A DNA stretch of 64,000 nt, from positions 158,731 through 222,730 of the forward strand of contig NZ_JAFIDN010000006.1 in assembly GCF_017921895.1 (NCBI RefSeq), given 5' to 3'. This document shows positions 54,201 through 63,604 of the stretch, in pieces. The DNA comes from Natronogracilivirga saccharolytica. GTDB lineage: Bacteria; Bacteroidota; Rhodothermia; Balneolales; Natronogracilivirgulaceae. Position numbers and translations under genes: made by a program. The number at the start of each line of letters is the position of its first letter. Positions within the stretch are counted from its first letter, which is position 1. A model generated the notes under the pieces. It did no database searches. It was not told the DNA's origin and saw only the letters and a program-made list of their open reading frames with translations.

Positions 54201-57200
54201 CCGGGGTCATTGGTGATCTGTGCCGGGTCTTGTGCCAAAGCACTGATAGCATCGCTGCGCATCTCAGCAGCTTCTGATTCAAACTCCACTGCACTGACTA
54301 CGATCTGTTCCAGCTCATTTACTGTCTGCTCACTTATATCCTCCAGGTCATCCAGTTTCAGCTGCAATGCATCTTCTGCGTTTTGTATCGGACCTGTTAC
54401 TTCCGAACCAGTCGGTTCTCTGATGAGAATATGATTATCCGGATCATGGAAATGAATTGATTGTGTAAGGATATCGGGTATATCCTGATTATTAATATCG
54501 GCAGCCCTCTGCTCATTGGCCACCTTGGCCAGGTTCCAGAAAAAGCGTCCGACATTACCCTCCTTGATATAATGATATCCGGCCTGCGCCAGTGTTTCCT
54601 CGTCAAAATCCACACCCGGTACAGCCGGCCGGTCTAGTTCGGACTGCACACCGTCTATGGCATCTGTGACCATTTGCTCAAATTCATCTGCCTGGTCCTG
54701 GGCCTGTGTAAACAGGTTCTGATCCGGATCGGGGTTCCGCCCCCCGTCTACATCAATGCCGTCTTCCGTACTGACACTGACCCAGGCGTCTGATTCCCTG
54801 CTCTTGATAACCCGGTAACTTATCACACCATAACCATAAAACTCGTAATGATCCCGTACGCGGGACACTACTGCTTTCAATGTAGCGTCACCACTGATCA
54901 AACCCCATAAAATACTGGCTTCACCACTAACCGTAGCATAAGCACCAAAGGGCATCTCTGCTTCATCGTATCTGAGATACCACACCGATCCGGTCACCGA
55001 GGCCTCGGCGCTGACTATTCCTGCATCAAAACCGGCATGTACGCCCGCCTCGATCATGAAACCGTCATTACTTGCCAGAAGTCGATTGCCGGGACTACCC
55101 ATCAAACCGCCAAACAGATCGATACTATATTCTCCAAGAAGTCCCCACTGTACTCCTTCTTCTCCGTCGACAAGCATGAAGCTTATGGATCCTTCCGCTT
55201 CAATAACACGGACCATATCCATTTCCACTTCAAGATCCACATGGATGGTGAAGTCATCGATCCGGTCGACACTGGCAAAGAAGGTGGCTCCCACCATCAT
55301 GGGAGAACCGTCCAGGCCGAGCACGTGGCCGTCGGCATCTATGGCAAAACTGAGATTGGTAATTTCGATGAATGTCGAACCGGATACAACATGCCGGTCA
55401 CCAACACCAAACATGTCCAGTTCGGCAAGCAGCATTACTACAAACTTGATTTCGACGTCATCGTCGAAGTCGGCATTTTCGGTAGGACGTCCGGATGATG
55501 CACGTTCCAGGTCACCCGGCGGATCGGGCCGAAACTGATCAACATGATCCATGACAATATTCACGTGATCCTCCACCGGGCGGTAGAAAAAGCCGCCGCC
55601 AAAACCGGACATGGCCACCACGCCCGGAACGAGATCGAAAGCCACATCAGACCTCACACCAACGAAAAAACCGAAAGACAGATCATCATCCCGGTTCTGA
55701 ATACCTCCGGCAATTAATGCTTCCAGGCCGCCTCCAATATCCAGATTGGCGGCAACAAAAAAGTTTGTTTCCCCCCCTGTCTGCTCATAAAGCAGGCTGG
55801 CGCTTGCCTGGAACGCCTCATCAAGTGCCAGATTCATATTTCGAATGGCAAACGAGATTTCGCCGTCGGTCGTCTCATAGAACACGAGTTCATCGATACC
55901 TCCGCCAAAACCTCCGTCATCGGTATTGGCCTCACCGCCAAGCGAAAGCTTGAGGGCCGACCCGTTGTCGTCATCACCGTTGCCTGAATGAAAATGAAGC
56001 AGCTGTACAACTTCGATTTCATCAACTTCTTCTTCAGCATTCTCCATATCTTCGGGATCGGGGTCGTCACCGAATGGCGATGGCACGTCGATCATGATGC
56101 CGGAATCGTCGGACTCATACTCAAAGACACCCAGCTCCAGGGTGGCAAATTTCATCACGGTGAAGCTGGCTCCGCTGTAGAAGTTTCCTCTGTTTTCAAA
56201 ACCTCCGGAATTGATGACAATATTCTCAAATGAAGCGGAACCGGAAAACCCGGGAACATCAACACCGGCATCGCCGTTTAGTGTGACCTCGAAGATTTCA
56301 TCGTTGGACGAAGCCACATCCGCCTCTATGGAAACCTCGAAAATGGTGTGGTCAAAGGTAAAGCCGGCATTACCCGTAATATTGTATACCAGCATCTGGG
56401 AACGGTTGCCCTTGAGGGAAATACCCGGATTTTCTTCTATACTGCCTTCCTCACCAAGCCAAATGCGCTCTTCACCCATGAACGAAACATTGCCGATTAC
56501 AGCCATATGCGTGTTGGCAATATCGTGAATATCGACATCAAACAGGACGTCGGTCATGGTCAGGGTAATGTCTGAAGTAATGTCAACCGACACCTCTTCG
56601 TCATCATCCAGATGCGGATCAAACGGGGAGTCATCGGGTATCTCGACATCCGTAAAGACCTGCTTGTCGCTGTCTCTGCCAATGGCAAAGATCATGTTTC
56701 CGTATTGATCAACCGGATCGGGAATAATAAAGCCGAACTGTCCGGACAACCGAAGGCCCTCCTCCTGCGTGCGGCTCAATCCGACAGATTCCAGAATCAG
56801 ATATTCACCAAGCAGCTCTATTTCTTCGACAGCCACATCTCCGATGGTAAAATCCCCCTGGGTATCCACATACAGATCTTCAAACGTCATCTCTTCATCG
56901 AGAAACTCGAGCTCACCGGATGATATGGATGCGCTGAGTGTGCGGCCGCTGATGGTAAGTGACGGGTCGGTGAAGCTTCCGGCGAGTGCTCCCTCGAAGA
57001 ACTCAAACTCCTGCTCATCCAGGCCAAGTGTCGCCTCACCGATATCAAATACCAGTCCCGGGGAGGCCTGAAGATTGTCCACACCGATCTGCATTTCCTT
57101 TACGGAGAAACTCAGAGACTCCCCGATCATATCTTCGAAAGAAACCTGTCCGTTAATTTCCACTACAAACTCATCCTGATCGGCGCTGATATCGAACGGG

Positions 57201-60200
57201 TCATGCTCGTCAAAAACCAGCTGCGCCAGACCCATATCGGCCTCGGGCAGTTCGCCGATGGCATCCACATCGAAATACCATCCGTCCTCTCCGTATCCGC
57301 CGCTGTAGAAGAACGGGAAAGGCGTCTCATCTTCTGTTTCCAGTAACGTGGTTTCGACCACCCCGGACATCTCAAGCTGAGCAGGTGAGTTGAAACTCAG
57401 CTCTGCCCCGTAGAGTCCCACCATGAACTGGCTTTCCTCGGTTTCCCCGCTCAGGGTAGATCCGATTTCGCGCTGAACAACAGGCTCGAGGCTTTCATCC
57501 CAGCTGCCGGCAAATTCACCAAAGGTGATCACAGCCTCTTCAAATCCGCCGCTGCCTATGGTCGTTTCGGCGGATGCAACATGATCTCCGAACGCTTCGG
57601 GCAGATCCACAGTAATGACGGATGTCAGACGAACTTGACCGTCGGTATCCAGTGCGATGGAGTCAAGTGATACGGGCGCGTCGATATAGGGCTCCAGGCT
57701 CATTGGTGAAGCAAGCGTGATATCCCCGCCGTTGGGCATGTACTGGTCGTCGGTACTCAGTGTAAAATAGGCGTCAACATACGGCTCCCCTTCGACGGCA
57801 TCTTCCAGTGCCGGAAAGTGAACCGAAAGCGGCTCATCACCGGTTTCAAGAGTGTATCCGCCGTCATCATTGCTTTCCACGGAAATGACCGGATCACCGT
57901 CATCATCGGTGATCACCGCATAGGCAATGTCTTTGGAAGGCAGCCCCAGAGTATCGGGAAGCATCGCTATGAGCATTTCGCCAAAGTTGAAACCGCCGGT
58001 ATCATATACTGCGAGCAGATCTTCCCGGTCGCTGTCGGTATAAAACCGTGCCTGACCATCATTCACAGCCGGAGTATCCGTACTGTAAGTGAATCCGTCT
58101 TCAAAAGCGGCGTGAAGTGTCAGATATTCCTCACCGTCGAAAACCAGGGATGCTCCGCCTTCACCCGTAAAGCCGAGGCCGTCGGCATCCAGCGTTGCCG
58201 TTCCGTCTGCAGAGAAGACAAGGGCATCATTCTCCGGCGTTGCGGCATCTTCATAGTCGATGACCGACACAAACGAAGAAGTCTGCCCGACACCCACTTT
58301 CAGCCCGAATCCGGATGAAATCTCCGCCTGACCAGACTGGATGGCAAATTCCGGAAAACCAAACGCCAGCTCGTCAAATACCACATCGATCTGGACATCG
58401 CCGGCCTCCAGATATCCGGATGCATCAATCACAAATCCCTCCTGGGAAAGTTCGGCCTGATTCACCTCGAAATCCATGAATGAAGGTTCGGATCCGGGAA
58501 GTGACATCAGGAAGGGCTGGTCGATGTCAATGGAACCGTCCAGAATCTGCCCGGAAAGCAGGTCGAGCTCAACCGTTCCGTCCGCGGTAACCACATTTTC
58601 CGGACCTTCCAGTTCGGCGGACAGTCCGCCGTCAAAAATCACCTGCTGCTCATCGTCTTCATAGGAAAAGACCAGTGAGCCACTTGTGCCGGAGAGGGTT
58701 ACCGGTCCGGCAGTGAGCGATCCGCAGGGCTCGAGACCGTCAATTTCTCCCTGCAGCCCTTCACCGGCTACCAGTGAAAGATCATAAGTGACTTCCATTT
58801 CACATCCGGCTTCTTCATCCTCAAAGAACGGGATGTCGTCAATGGTACCGGCCAGCGAAAAGTCCACATCCTGGGTTGTCTCACCGTCTTCTTCTGTTGT
58901 ATCGAGTGCTCCGGATATGGCGGTGATCAGAAGCTGCGGAGGGTCAAGGCCCGGCGGGCCTGCCGGAATGGAAATTCCGTCATCAGGTTCAACAGGCTCC
59001 ATACTTCCGCTGAGGAAACCGTCGGAAATGGTCACATCATAGAAGGTAAATCCATCGGGCGGGTTCAGCGCGCCGCCGGCAAAATCGGGCAGGTGCAATT
59101 CAAAATCGAGGTACGGTATGGCATCGGGGAGCTCCCCTTCAAACCAGTTGAATGTGATCGGATCTTCCGTGCGCAATGCGAGCGGCTGAAACTCGAATCC
59201 GGCAAGTCCGAATGACGGCAGATCCAGTCCGTCCATGGTACCGTCATTGATTTCCTGCGGCGGGATGGAAAAGCCCTGGGTCCCGATCTGAAGTCCGTCC
59301 ATGGGAAGGGTGAACGGCTCGGCACCGGCCAGGTCAAACTCGAAATCGGCATCCACATTCATAGTGAAATCCCAGCCGTCACCACTGCTGTAATAGGACT
59401 CGGGTACCGAAGTGATGCTGTTCAGATTGATGGTGAATCCGGGCAGCTCCAGGCGTACAGGCTCATCGGGTTCAAAGCTGTCAAACGAAGTACGCACCGG
59501 CTCCTGACCGGGCTGCAAATTGAAAACGGCGCCGAACAGGGATTCCGCTTCGTCACCAAACCGGAACTCCGTATCTACATCGATGTCATAGTTGACATTG
59601 CTCGTTTCCGGAAGTGAAAATGCCACGCTTCCCTGAACAGATTCGATGCCAATCTGCAGCCAGTCGTTGTCGCCGATCATGGGAATATCCGATCCGACAT
59701 CGACCATATCAAAATCGGCCGACAGCATGCCGCTGGAAGAAATTTTCAGCAGCGTACCGGCATCTTCCGTGATCGTGTGACCGAACAGTCTCAGGTCTCC
59801 GGCAAGCTGCAAGTATCCGCCGTCATCGTCGAGTTCGTCCGTGCGGCCGTAGCTGATCCGGGACAGATCGAAAGGAAAGTCGATATTTTCGGCAAGGTCG
59901 GCCAGCGCGTCGTCTTCATCGATGGTTACACTTGCATTTCCGGTATCCACCTGGAAGTTTCCGGGTGTGGCGGTTATGGTGAACTCGTCAAATTCAACGC
60001 CGGCTATGACGGGCGGGTCGGATTCATCCAATGCCGGCATGACCATATCGACCGATTCCCCGGGAACGGTTTGCAAGGTAATCAGCCCGGGCTCGGGTTC
60101 TTCAATGTCAACCAGCAGCTCGCCGTCGTCATCGCGCAGCTTCAGATAGGCAACACTGGTACTGGGAATGGGTAATTTGTCGGGCAGCATCTCTTCGGCG

Positions 60201-63200
60201 AAGCCGGATACAAGCGGATAGAGTCCGTTGCCGTCCACATAGGCGATGCGGGTATCATTGTAATACAGATTTACCCGTCCTGACCCGACACGGAACGGGT
60301 TGAGCTGAAATGCAAATTCGTCACTGAATGAAAGAGTCAGATCGCCGTATTCGAGATCGGCAACCTGCAGTGCACCGGAGGCGTCACCGGAAGTGGATAT
60401 ACCGGAGCTGTCGATTACAACATCGGCTCCCAGTTCCATATAGAATGACTCATCGGGTACATCCGGCATGGAATCATCATCGTCATCGATCGGCATGGCC
60501 GAGAATTCGGGCGCGTCGATTCCGTCTTCGAATGAAACCATCAGCGCAAAGTTGCGGTCGAGATAAATAGAACCGGAACTGATCGTACGCTCTTCGATTT
60601 TCTGCACCACATCGTCGAAGGTCACTCCGATCTCATCATCACCGACAATAATCTCATGACGGCCGTCAATATGCAGACCATCCAGATCAATACTTGCTTC
60701 GCTGATACCGAAAGAGAAAACGGGGTTTTCTGACGGAATATCGAGTTCAAACGGATCCTCAATCAGAAATTCGAGTTCATCAAATTCCCCTTCCATGATA
60801 TTATAGGCCAGCTGGCCGTCCACCTGATGATTTTCGGAGAACATCAGTGAAGCTGCGGCTTCAAAACGGGCCTGTTGCTCACCGCCATCATCATCGAGTA
60901 TCAGATCAGCCTGATTCAGAGTGGCATCCATGGGACCGACCGGCATGTCACAGCCTGACTGGTCGAGGGAGAGTTTTCCGACCATGATTCCGTCCTGAAA
61001 TGCCAGGGAACCCATATCGTCGGTTCCGGTCGGATCCTCCGGACACACAACAGGATGCCCGGGCTCATAGTGCCCGGATACAGAAAAGTCGGCGCTGGCC
61101 GTAAGCGGATCCTCTGACCCCGATTCATACTCCGACTGGATCGAACCATCCAGAGAACTGAACACCACTTTGTGATCAGCCGGCAGGGTAAACTCACAGT
61201 CGGAAAGTGTGGTCAGGGAAAGATCAGCCGCGAGTAAACCGGAACTTACCCGGCCATTGTCAATGACCAGGGCAGCACCTGCGAGACATCCGGGCAGTGC
61301 GCCGGATCCCTCTGACAGGGCAGCTTCGGCATCGAACGTCAGGTTCCAGTCGCCCGGGTCATCACCGTCCCAATCCAGCCAGGGAAACGTGAACGATTCC
61401 AGTGCAAGCTGCTGCAGTGTCACAAGCAGACCATCGTGATCGTATTCGGGAAGATTTTGATCCGTTGAAAAAGAGGGGATTTCAATCCCGGAATCGGTCA
61501 GGCGGATGTCATCATCAGGGGTGAATCCCCACTCTTCAAAGAGCGGGAAAAGCACATCCGCATCCAGCACGAGCGAGAACTCCCACTGTCCGGAACCATG
61601 ATCATAGGCAAATGTTTCCATCTCCATTCCGTCAACATCAAGCCGCCCGAAACCAAGATCCACTTCGTTTCCTCGACTGGTACAGGTCTGTCTGATCACT
61701 TCCAATTCACCGGGTCCGTCGGTACCGATGCCGGCAGCAAAACGAATTCCGCACGGATCAGTCCCGTCGAAACCGAGATCAAGCTGGAGATGGCTGATTA
61801 GATCTGCATCAGAGATCGTGCCGTCGCGCTGAAGTTCAAGATTTCCGTTTGACTCCATCAGCGTGAGCTGCAGGTTGTCGGAGTCCCCGGGCAAGGGAAG
61901 CGACCGGGGCTGGTCGCAGGACCATCCGGTCGAAATGTCTTCCGAGCGCAGGTTCAGGTTGGTAATGGTGCAGGGAGATTCGCTGCCCCAGAAGGAGACC
62001 GCCCCCTCTCCGTAAATGGATCCCTGCCGCAGATGAATCTGAATCGCATTGACCTCAACGAAAATGTCATCACTCTCGAAGGAGATAAGGTCACTGCCCT
62101 CCACCGTCAGAAGTCCATCCGGACCACGGCGGGTAAGATTTATGTTACCCTGGGTGAAGAATGACCCGTAATCCGGATCCTCAAATTGTGCAACGGCATC
62201 GAAACCGGCTCCTACCTGGAAAACGAGCTCTTCAAGTGTCACATTATCGAGTCCCGGAATCACATAATCAGCAACTTCTCCGGTGGAAAGGTGTACTTGT
62301 CCGGCAGATATAACCGGGTTGTCCAGACTTGCCTGCTGGATGGAAAGCCCCTGAACACGCGCAGGTACCGTCACCGGCTCCGGCATGTAATCCATTCTCA
62401 GCTCCACATCGGCCGGACCGTTAAGCTCGTACTGACCACCGATGTCCTCAAATTCCAGATCCTGGGGGTTGACGATATAGGCCACATCAGGCACCAGCTC
62501 GATTTCTTCGAGATCGGCAATTTCTGTATCGACTTCTCTTTCCTCGTGATACGTGAAATAGTATATCTCGCTCTCGCCGTCGTTTCGGATGGGCATTTCG
62601 TCATTCACTTCATAGGCAGTAATCTGCCAGGCATAGCTGCGCCCCCGTTCCAGCGGGTACTGGTCCGGCGTATAGGTAAATGTGGTGATATCTGTGAGTG
62701 TCTCCTCAACCAGCGGCCGGTTGGCATCAATGGCTTCTTCCGGACTCTGCCCGTCAAATAACTCTACAATTCGTAATTCATATTCCAGTGAAACGTTGGT
62801 GCGGGTGAGCACGGGTGTCCAGCTGAACAGCGGTGTTTCCATGGTAATGTTCGAACCATTGGCCGGTGTTACCAGCTGAGGCGGCTGCGGATGGGTAACT
62901 GTGAACGTGGCCCTTCCGTCCATGAAATTCACACCGGTCTGACCGTCGGCCGGCTCTGCGGATATTTCGATGCGATAGTCACCTTCAGGGAGGGCTCCGG
63001 TCTGAAGTATTGTACTCTGCAGATCCGAATCCAGGTCCGATATGATATCTTCCTGGGACCGTTCGAAAGTCAGATCGTCAAATACAGGCGAGAGGATATG
63101 CATTCCGGGGTCGAAGCTGGCAGGTTCCGAAAATTCCTGTACCAGAAGATCCCTGTTCTTGTACAGACGCACTTCAAAAATCAGATCAACGGGAGTGGTT

Positions 63201-63439
63201 CCTGTGCTGACATAGTTAAGCTGTACCTGATAGGTACCGGCCCGCACATCATTTTCAAGGTCGCTGATAAACGGCGACGGCAGGACTCCCGGAATATTTA
63301 CGATATCGATTTGAACCGACTCCTGGGCTTGCGCCGTGGAAAATCCGGTCAACATCACGAATAACAGCAGAATGATGCCGTAAACCGCTGGTGTACTGCT
63401 GATTCGGTTCTTTCCTGCATTTTCGTATCGCTTTTTCAT
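51230..63439 (-). CDS. Giant secreted repeat protein (about 4,070 residues)
   Basis: ATG at 63439 with GAAAGG upstream. A TTG 48 nt earlier would also be open but gives a poor signal peptide. Layout, approximate: signal peptide 1-38; Ig/Fn3-like module (LVTPANGSNITMETPLFSWT) 180-290; a very long beta-strand-rich, acidic region 300-2860 built of large superrepeats, with five pairs of cysteines between residues 495 and 1571; a helical, probably coiled-coil segment 2930-3390; and C-terminal Ig/Fn3-like modules to 4069, ending PTQFNF. No type IX sorting tail, enzyme motif or known adhesin family was recognised. The outer-membrane gene upstream and the Fn3 gene downstream share its strand. Likely an envelope or surface fibre-forming protein; function unknown. 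Confidence 0.85.
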   Translation of the reverse strand: MKKRYENAGKNRISSTPAVYGIILLLFVMLTGFSTAQAQESVQIDIVNIPGVLPSPFISDLENDVRAGTYQVQLNYVSTGTTPVDLIFEVRLYKNRDLLVQEFSEPASFDPGMHILSPVFDDLTFERSQEDIISDLDSDLQSTILQTGALPEGDYRIEISAEPADGQTGVNFMDGRATFTVTHPQPPQLVTPANGSNITMETPLFSWTPVLTRTNVSLEYELRIVELFDGQSPEEAIDANRPLVEETLTDITTFTYTPDQYPLERGRSYAWQITAYEVNDEMPIRNDGESEIYYFTYHEEREVDTEIADLEEIELVPDVAYIVNPQDLEFEDIGGQYELNGPADVELRMDYMPEPVTVPARVQGLSIQQASLDNPVISAGQVHLSTGEVADYVIPGLDNVTLEELVFQVGAGFDAVAQFEDPDYGSFFTQGNINLTRRGPDGLLTVEGSDLISFESDDIFVEVNAIQIHLRQGSIYGEGAVSFWGSESPCTITNLNLRSEDISTGWSCDQPRSLPLPGDSDNLQLTLMESNGNLELQRDGTISDADLISHLQLDLGFDGTDPCGIRFAAGIGTDGPGELEVIRQTCTSRGNEVDLGFGRLDVDGMEMETFAYDHGSGQWEFSLVLDADVLFPLFEEWGFTPDDDIRLTDSGIEIPSFSTDQNLPEYDHDGLLVTLQQLALESFTFPWLDWDGDDPGDWNLTFDAEAALSEGSGALPGCLAGAALVIDNGRVSSGLLAADLSLTTLSDCEFTLPADHKVVFSSLDGSIQSEYESGSEDPLTASADFSVSGHYEPGHPVVCPEDPTGTDDMGSLAFQDGIMVGKLSLDQSGCDMPVGPMDATLNQADLILDDDGGEQQARFEAAASLMFSENHQVDGQLAYNIMEGEFDELEFLIEDPFELDIPSENPVFSFGISEASIDLDGLHIDGRHEIIVGDDEIGVTFDDVVQKIEERTISSGSIYLDRNFALMVSFEDGIDAPEFSAMPIDDDDDSMPDVPDESFYMELGADVVIDSSGISTSGDASGALQVADLEYGDLTLSFSDEFAFQLNPFRVGSGRVNLYYNDTRIAYVDGNGLYPLVSGFAEEMLPDKLPIPSTSVAYLKLRDDDGELLVDIEEPEPGLITLQTVPGESVDMVMPALDESDPPVIAGVEFDEFTITATPGNFQVDTGNASVTIDEDDALADLAENIDFPFDLSRISYGRTDELDDDGGYLQLAGDLRLFGHTITEDAGTLLKISSSGMLSADFDMVDVGSDIPMIGDNDWLQIGIESVQGSVAFSLPETSNVNYDIDVDTEFRFGDEAESLFGAVFNLQPGQEPVRTSFDSFEPDEPVRLELPGFTINLNSITSVPESYYSSGDGWDFTMNVDADFEFDLAGAEPFTLPMDGLQIGTQGFSIPPQEINDGTMDGLDLPSFGLAGFEFQPLALRTEDPITFNWFEGELPDAIPYLDFELHLPDFAGGALNPPDGFTFYDVTISDGFLSGSMEPVEPDDGISIPAGPPGLDPPQLLITAISGALDTTEEDGETTQDVDFSLAGTIDDIPFFEDEEAGCEMEVTYDLSLVAGEGLQGEIDGLEPCGSLTAGPVTLSGTSGSLVFSYEDDEQQVIFDGGLSAELEGPENVVTADGTVELDLLSGQILDGSIDIDQPFLMSLPGSEPSFMDFEVNQAELSQEGFVIDASGYLEAGDVQIDVVFDELAFGFPEFAIQSGQAEISSGFGLKVGVGQTSSFVSVIDYEDAATPENDALVFSADGTATLDADGLGFTGEGGASLVFDGEEYLTLHAAFEDGFTYSTDTPAVNDGQARFYTDSDREDLLAVYDTGGFNFGEMLIAMLPDTLGLPSKDIAYAVITDDDGDPVISVESNDDGGYTLETGDEPLSVHFPALEDAVEGEPYVDAYFTLSTDDQYMPNGGDITLASPMSLEPYIDAPVSLDSIALDTDGQVRLTSVITVDLPEAFGDHVASAETTIGSGGFEEAVITFGEFAGSWDESLEPVVQREIGSTLSGETEESQFMVGLYGAELSFNSPAQLEMSGVVETTLLETEDETPFPFFYSGGYGEDGWYFDVDAIGELPEADMGLAQLVFDEHDPFDISADQDEFVVEINGQVSFEDMIGESLSFSVKEMQIGVDNLQASPGLVFDIGEATLGLDEQEFEFFEGALAGSFTDPSLTISGRTLSASISSGELEFLDEEMTFEDLYVDTQGDFTIGDVAVEEIELLGEYLILESVGLSRTQEEGLRLSGQFGFIIPDPVDQYGNMIFAIGRDSDKQVFTDVEIPDDSPFDPHLDDDEEVSVDITSDITLTMTDVLFDVDIHDIANTHMAVIGNVSFMGEERIWLGEEGSIEENPGISLKGNRSQMLVYNITGNAGFTFDHTIFEVSIEADVASSNDEIFEVTLNGDAGVDVPGFSGSASFENIVINSGGFENRGNFYSGASFTVMKFATLELGVFEYESDDSGIMIDVPSPFGDDPDPEDMENAEEEVDEIEVVQLLHFHSGNGDDDNGSALKLSLGGEANTDDGGFGGGIDELVFYETTDGEISFAIRNMNLALDEAFQASASLLYEQTGGETNFFVAANLDIGGGLEALIAGGIQNRDDDLSFGFFVGVRSDVAFDLVPGVVAMSGFGGGFFYRPVEDHVNIVMDHVDQFRPDPPGDLERASSGRPTENADFDDDVEIKFVVMLLAELDMFGVGDRHVVSGSTFIEITNLSFAIDADGHVLGLDGSPMMVGATFFASVDRIDDFTIHVDLEVEMDMVRVIEAEGSISFMLVDGEEGVQWGLLGEYSIDLFGGLMGSPGNRLLASNDGFMIEAGVHAGFDAGIVSAEASVTGSVWYLRYDEAEMPFGAYATVSGEASILWGLISGDATLKAVVSRVRDHYEFYGYGVISYRVIKSRESDAWVSVSTEDGIDVDGGRNPDPDQNLFTQAQDQADEFEQMVTDAIDGVQSELDRPAVPGVDFDEETLAQAGYHYIKEGNVGRFFWNLAKVANEQRAADINNQDIPDILTQSIHFHDPDNHILIREPTGSEVTGPIQNAEDALQLKLDDLEDISEQTVNELEQIVVSAVEFESEAAEMRSDAISALAQDPAQITNDPGESMSEGNTPDFEVNEDDAASQAESANNLSEEIAQLEEQIHAAVDSIRHNLEQMNNLLEIDVAAEGIGAESDESATVNQVSEYFAETLTAVDKYYATLADEQWQTVNYSRWIAFEFGRRQGAFELAIEDELLPTIINAHNARNTNQEDFEDARETMAERVRMIESLADDPRDPGTPYDFSGYDAQTQVYDKLGEDNVNFDSLEVNIMDLWYNIYVLGYERVVEEHVEFVNGEFTDDYESFRQSVVDIMEVNTEMIDDFYNLRANMLGNLYHIVDNYVEMFDEAEAEGGEAEVEVGRLDEYDQLRADILEELEPPELTDISVDNSHEQGTFIGGAVISWEATHPSGIAEVSLDLQDNDYGQEATAAERSYLTIGNPDDFRYHSYVRADDADDVVLWSEDGISSPDSEAHTRSVDVGIRVRGAGGITARRSATFDMKVGAYGDDTSPSDNILPSPDQTSPPEDMMVDLAYYYGKGEYESSMIQPDGLGGFEYASTSEEAYFTSDPEVISMRVLVNEPEMSIANYDYQVGHLSGEDDVLEQTDLVGDQQTYPDVPGNWTEMVEAETRIINMELGEMYFLSVGAWNLNDQGIGVTKERPVIYDDTPPTDPGPSGDLVLTFTQSFFQPSVDENPVIDNPPDYSLDFIQQLGEITNTDAVPELPSVAWSESEDDLSGIKHYEYLVTESDSYSDAKFSEKGFTTEDNEVSIVSGQGAHESLDFDFTDKLHVHVRAVNNAGLTSEVYTIGPSYPHDPNPPSQPSVNGYKASNEIRAYITKRSYDAESGMKGHQFAVGSSPGGTDIRGWPDDDDMDFDVVHAVPGHLSDEAPYVSFDKDELPEGEDIYITVRGVNNQGTRSKMIATGPFIIDSNPPDEPEMELSIASDGSLDVSLSDVQDPVSGVESVELFINEISDGTSSVIEGWHTIYSPSTPQTWNLTFNRNYSIPDEHEISDVRVYARVTNAAGLQTIVWEDVPTLELNVQFQGYQQYQPTQFNF

Positions 63440-63604
63440 CTGCAACCTTTCAAAATTATTTCTGTTTTGTGATACTTTCTTTTTCAACTGAACCTGTTTC
63501 CTGATCTGATTCCTGACCTGATTCCTGCTATGTAATTTCTGTGCTTGCTTTTGTTTCTTCGGGATAATGGAAAAAAGATCCTGCGACTGTGTTGTCTGTA
63601 TCTC

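Noticed and set aside
51230..63439. Giant protein as a type IX-secreted adhesin
   Set aside because: No NPF/KMTIIR-type C-terminal domain is present; its tail ends PTQFNF and other sorting-domain genes in the window are clearly different.
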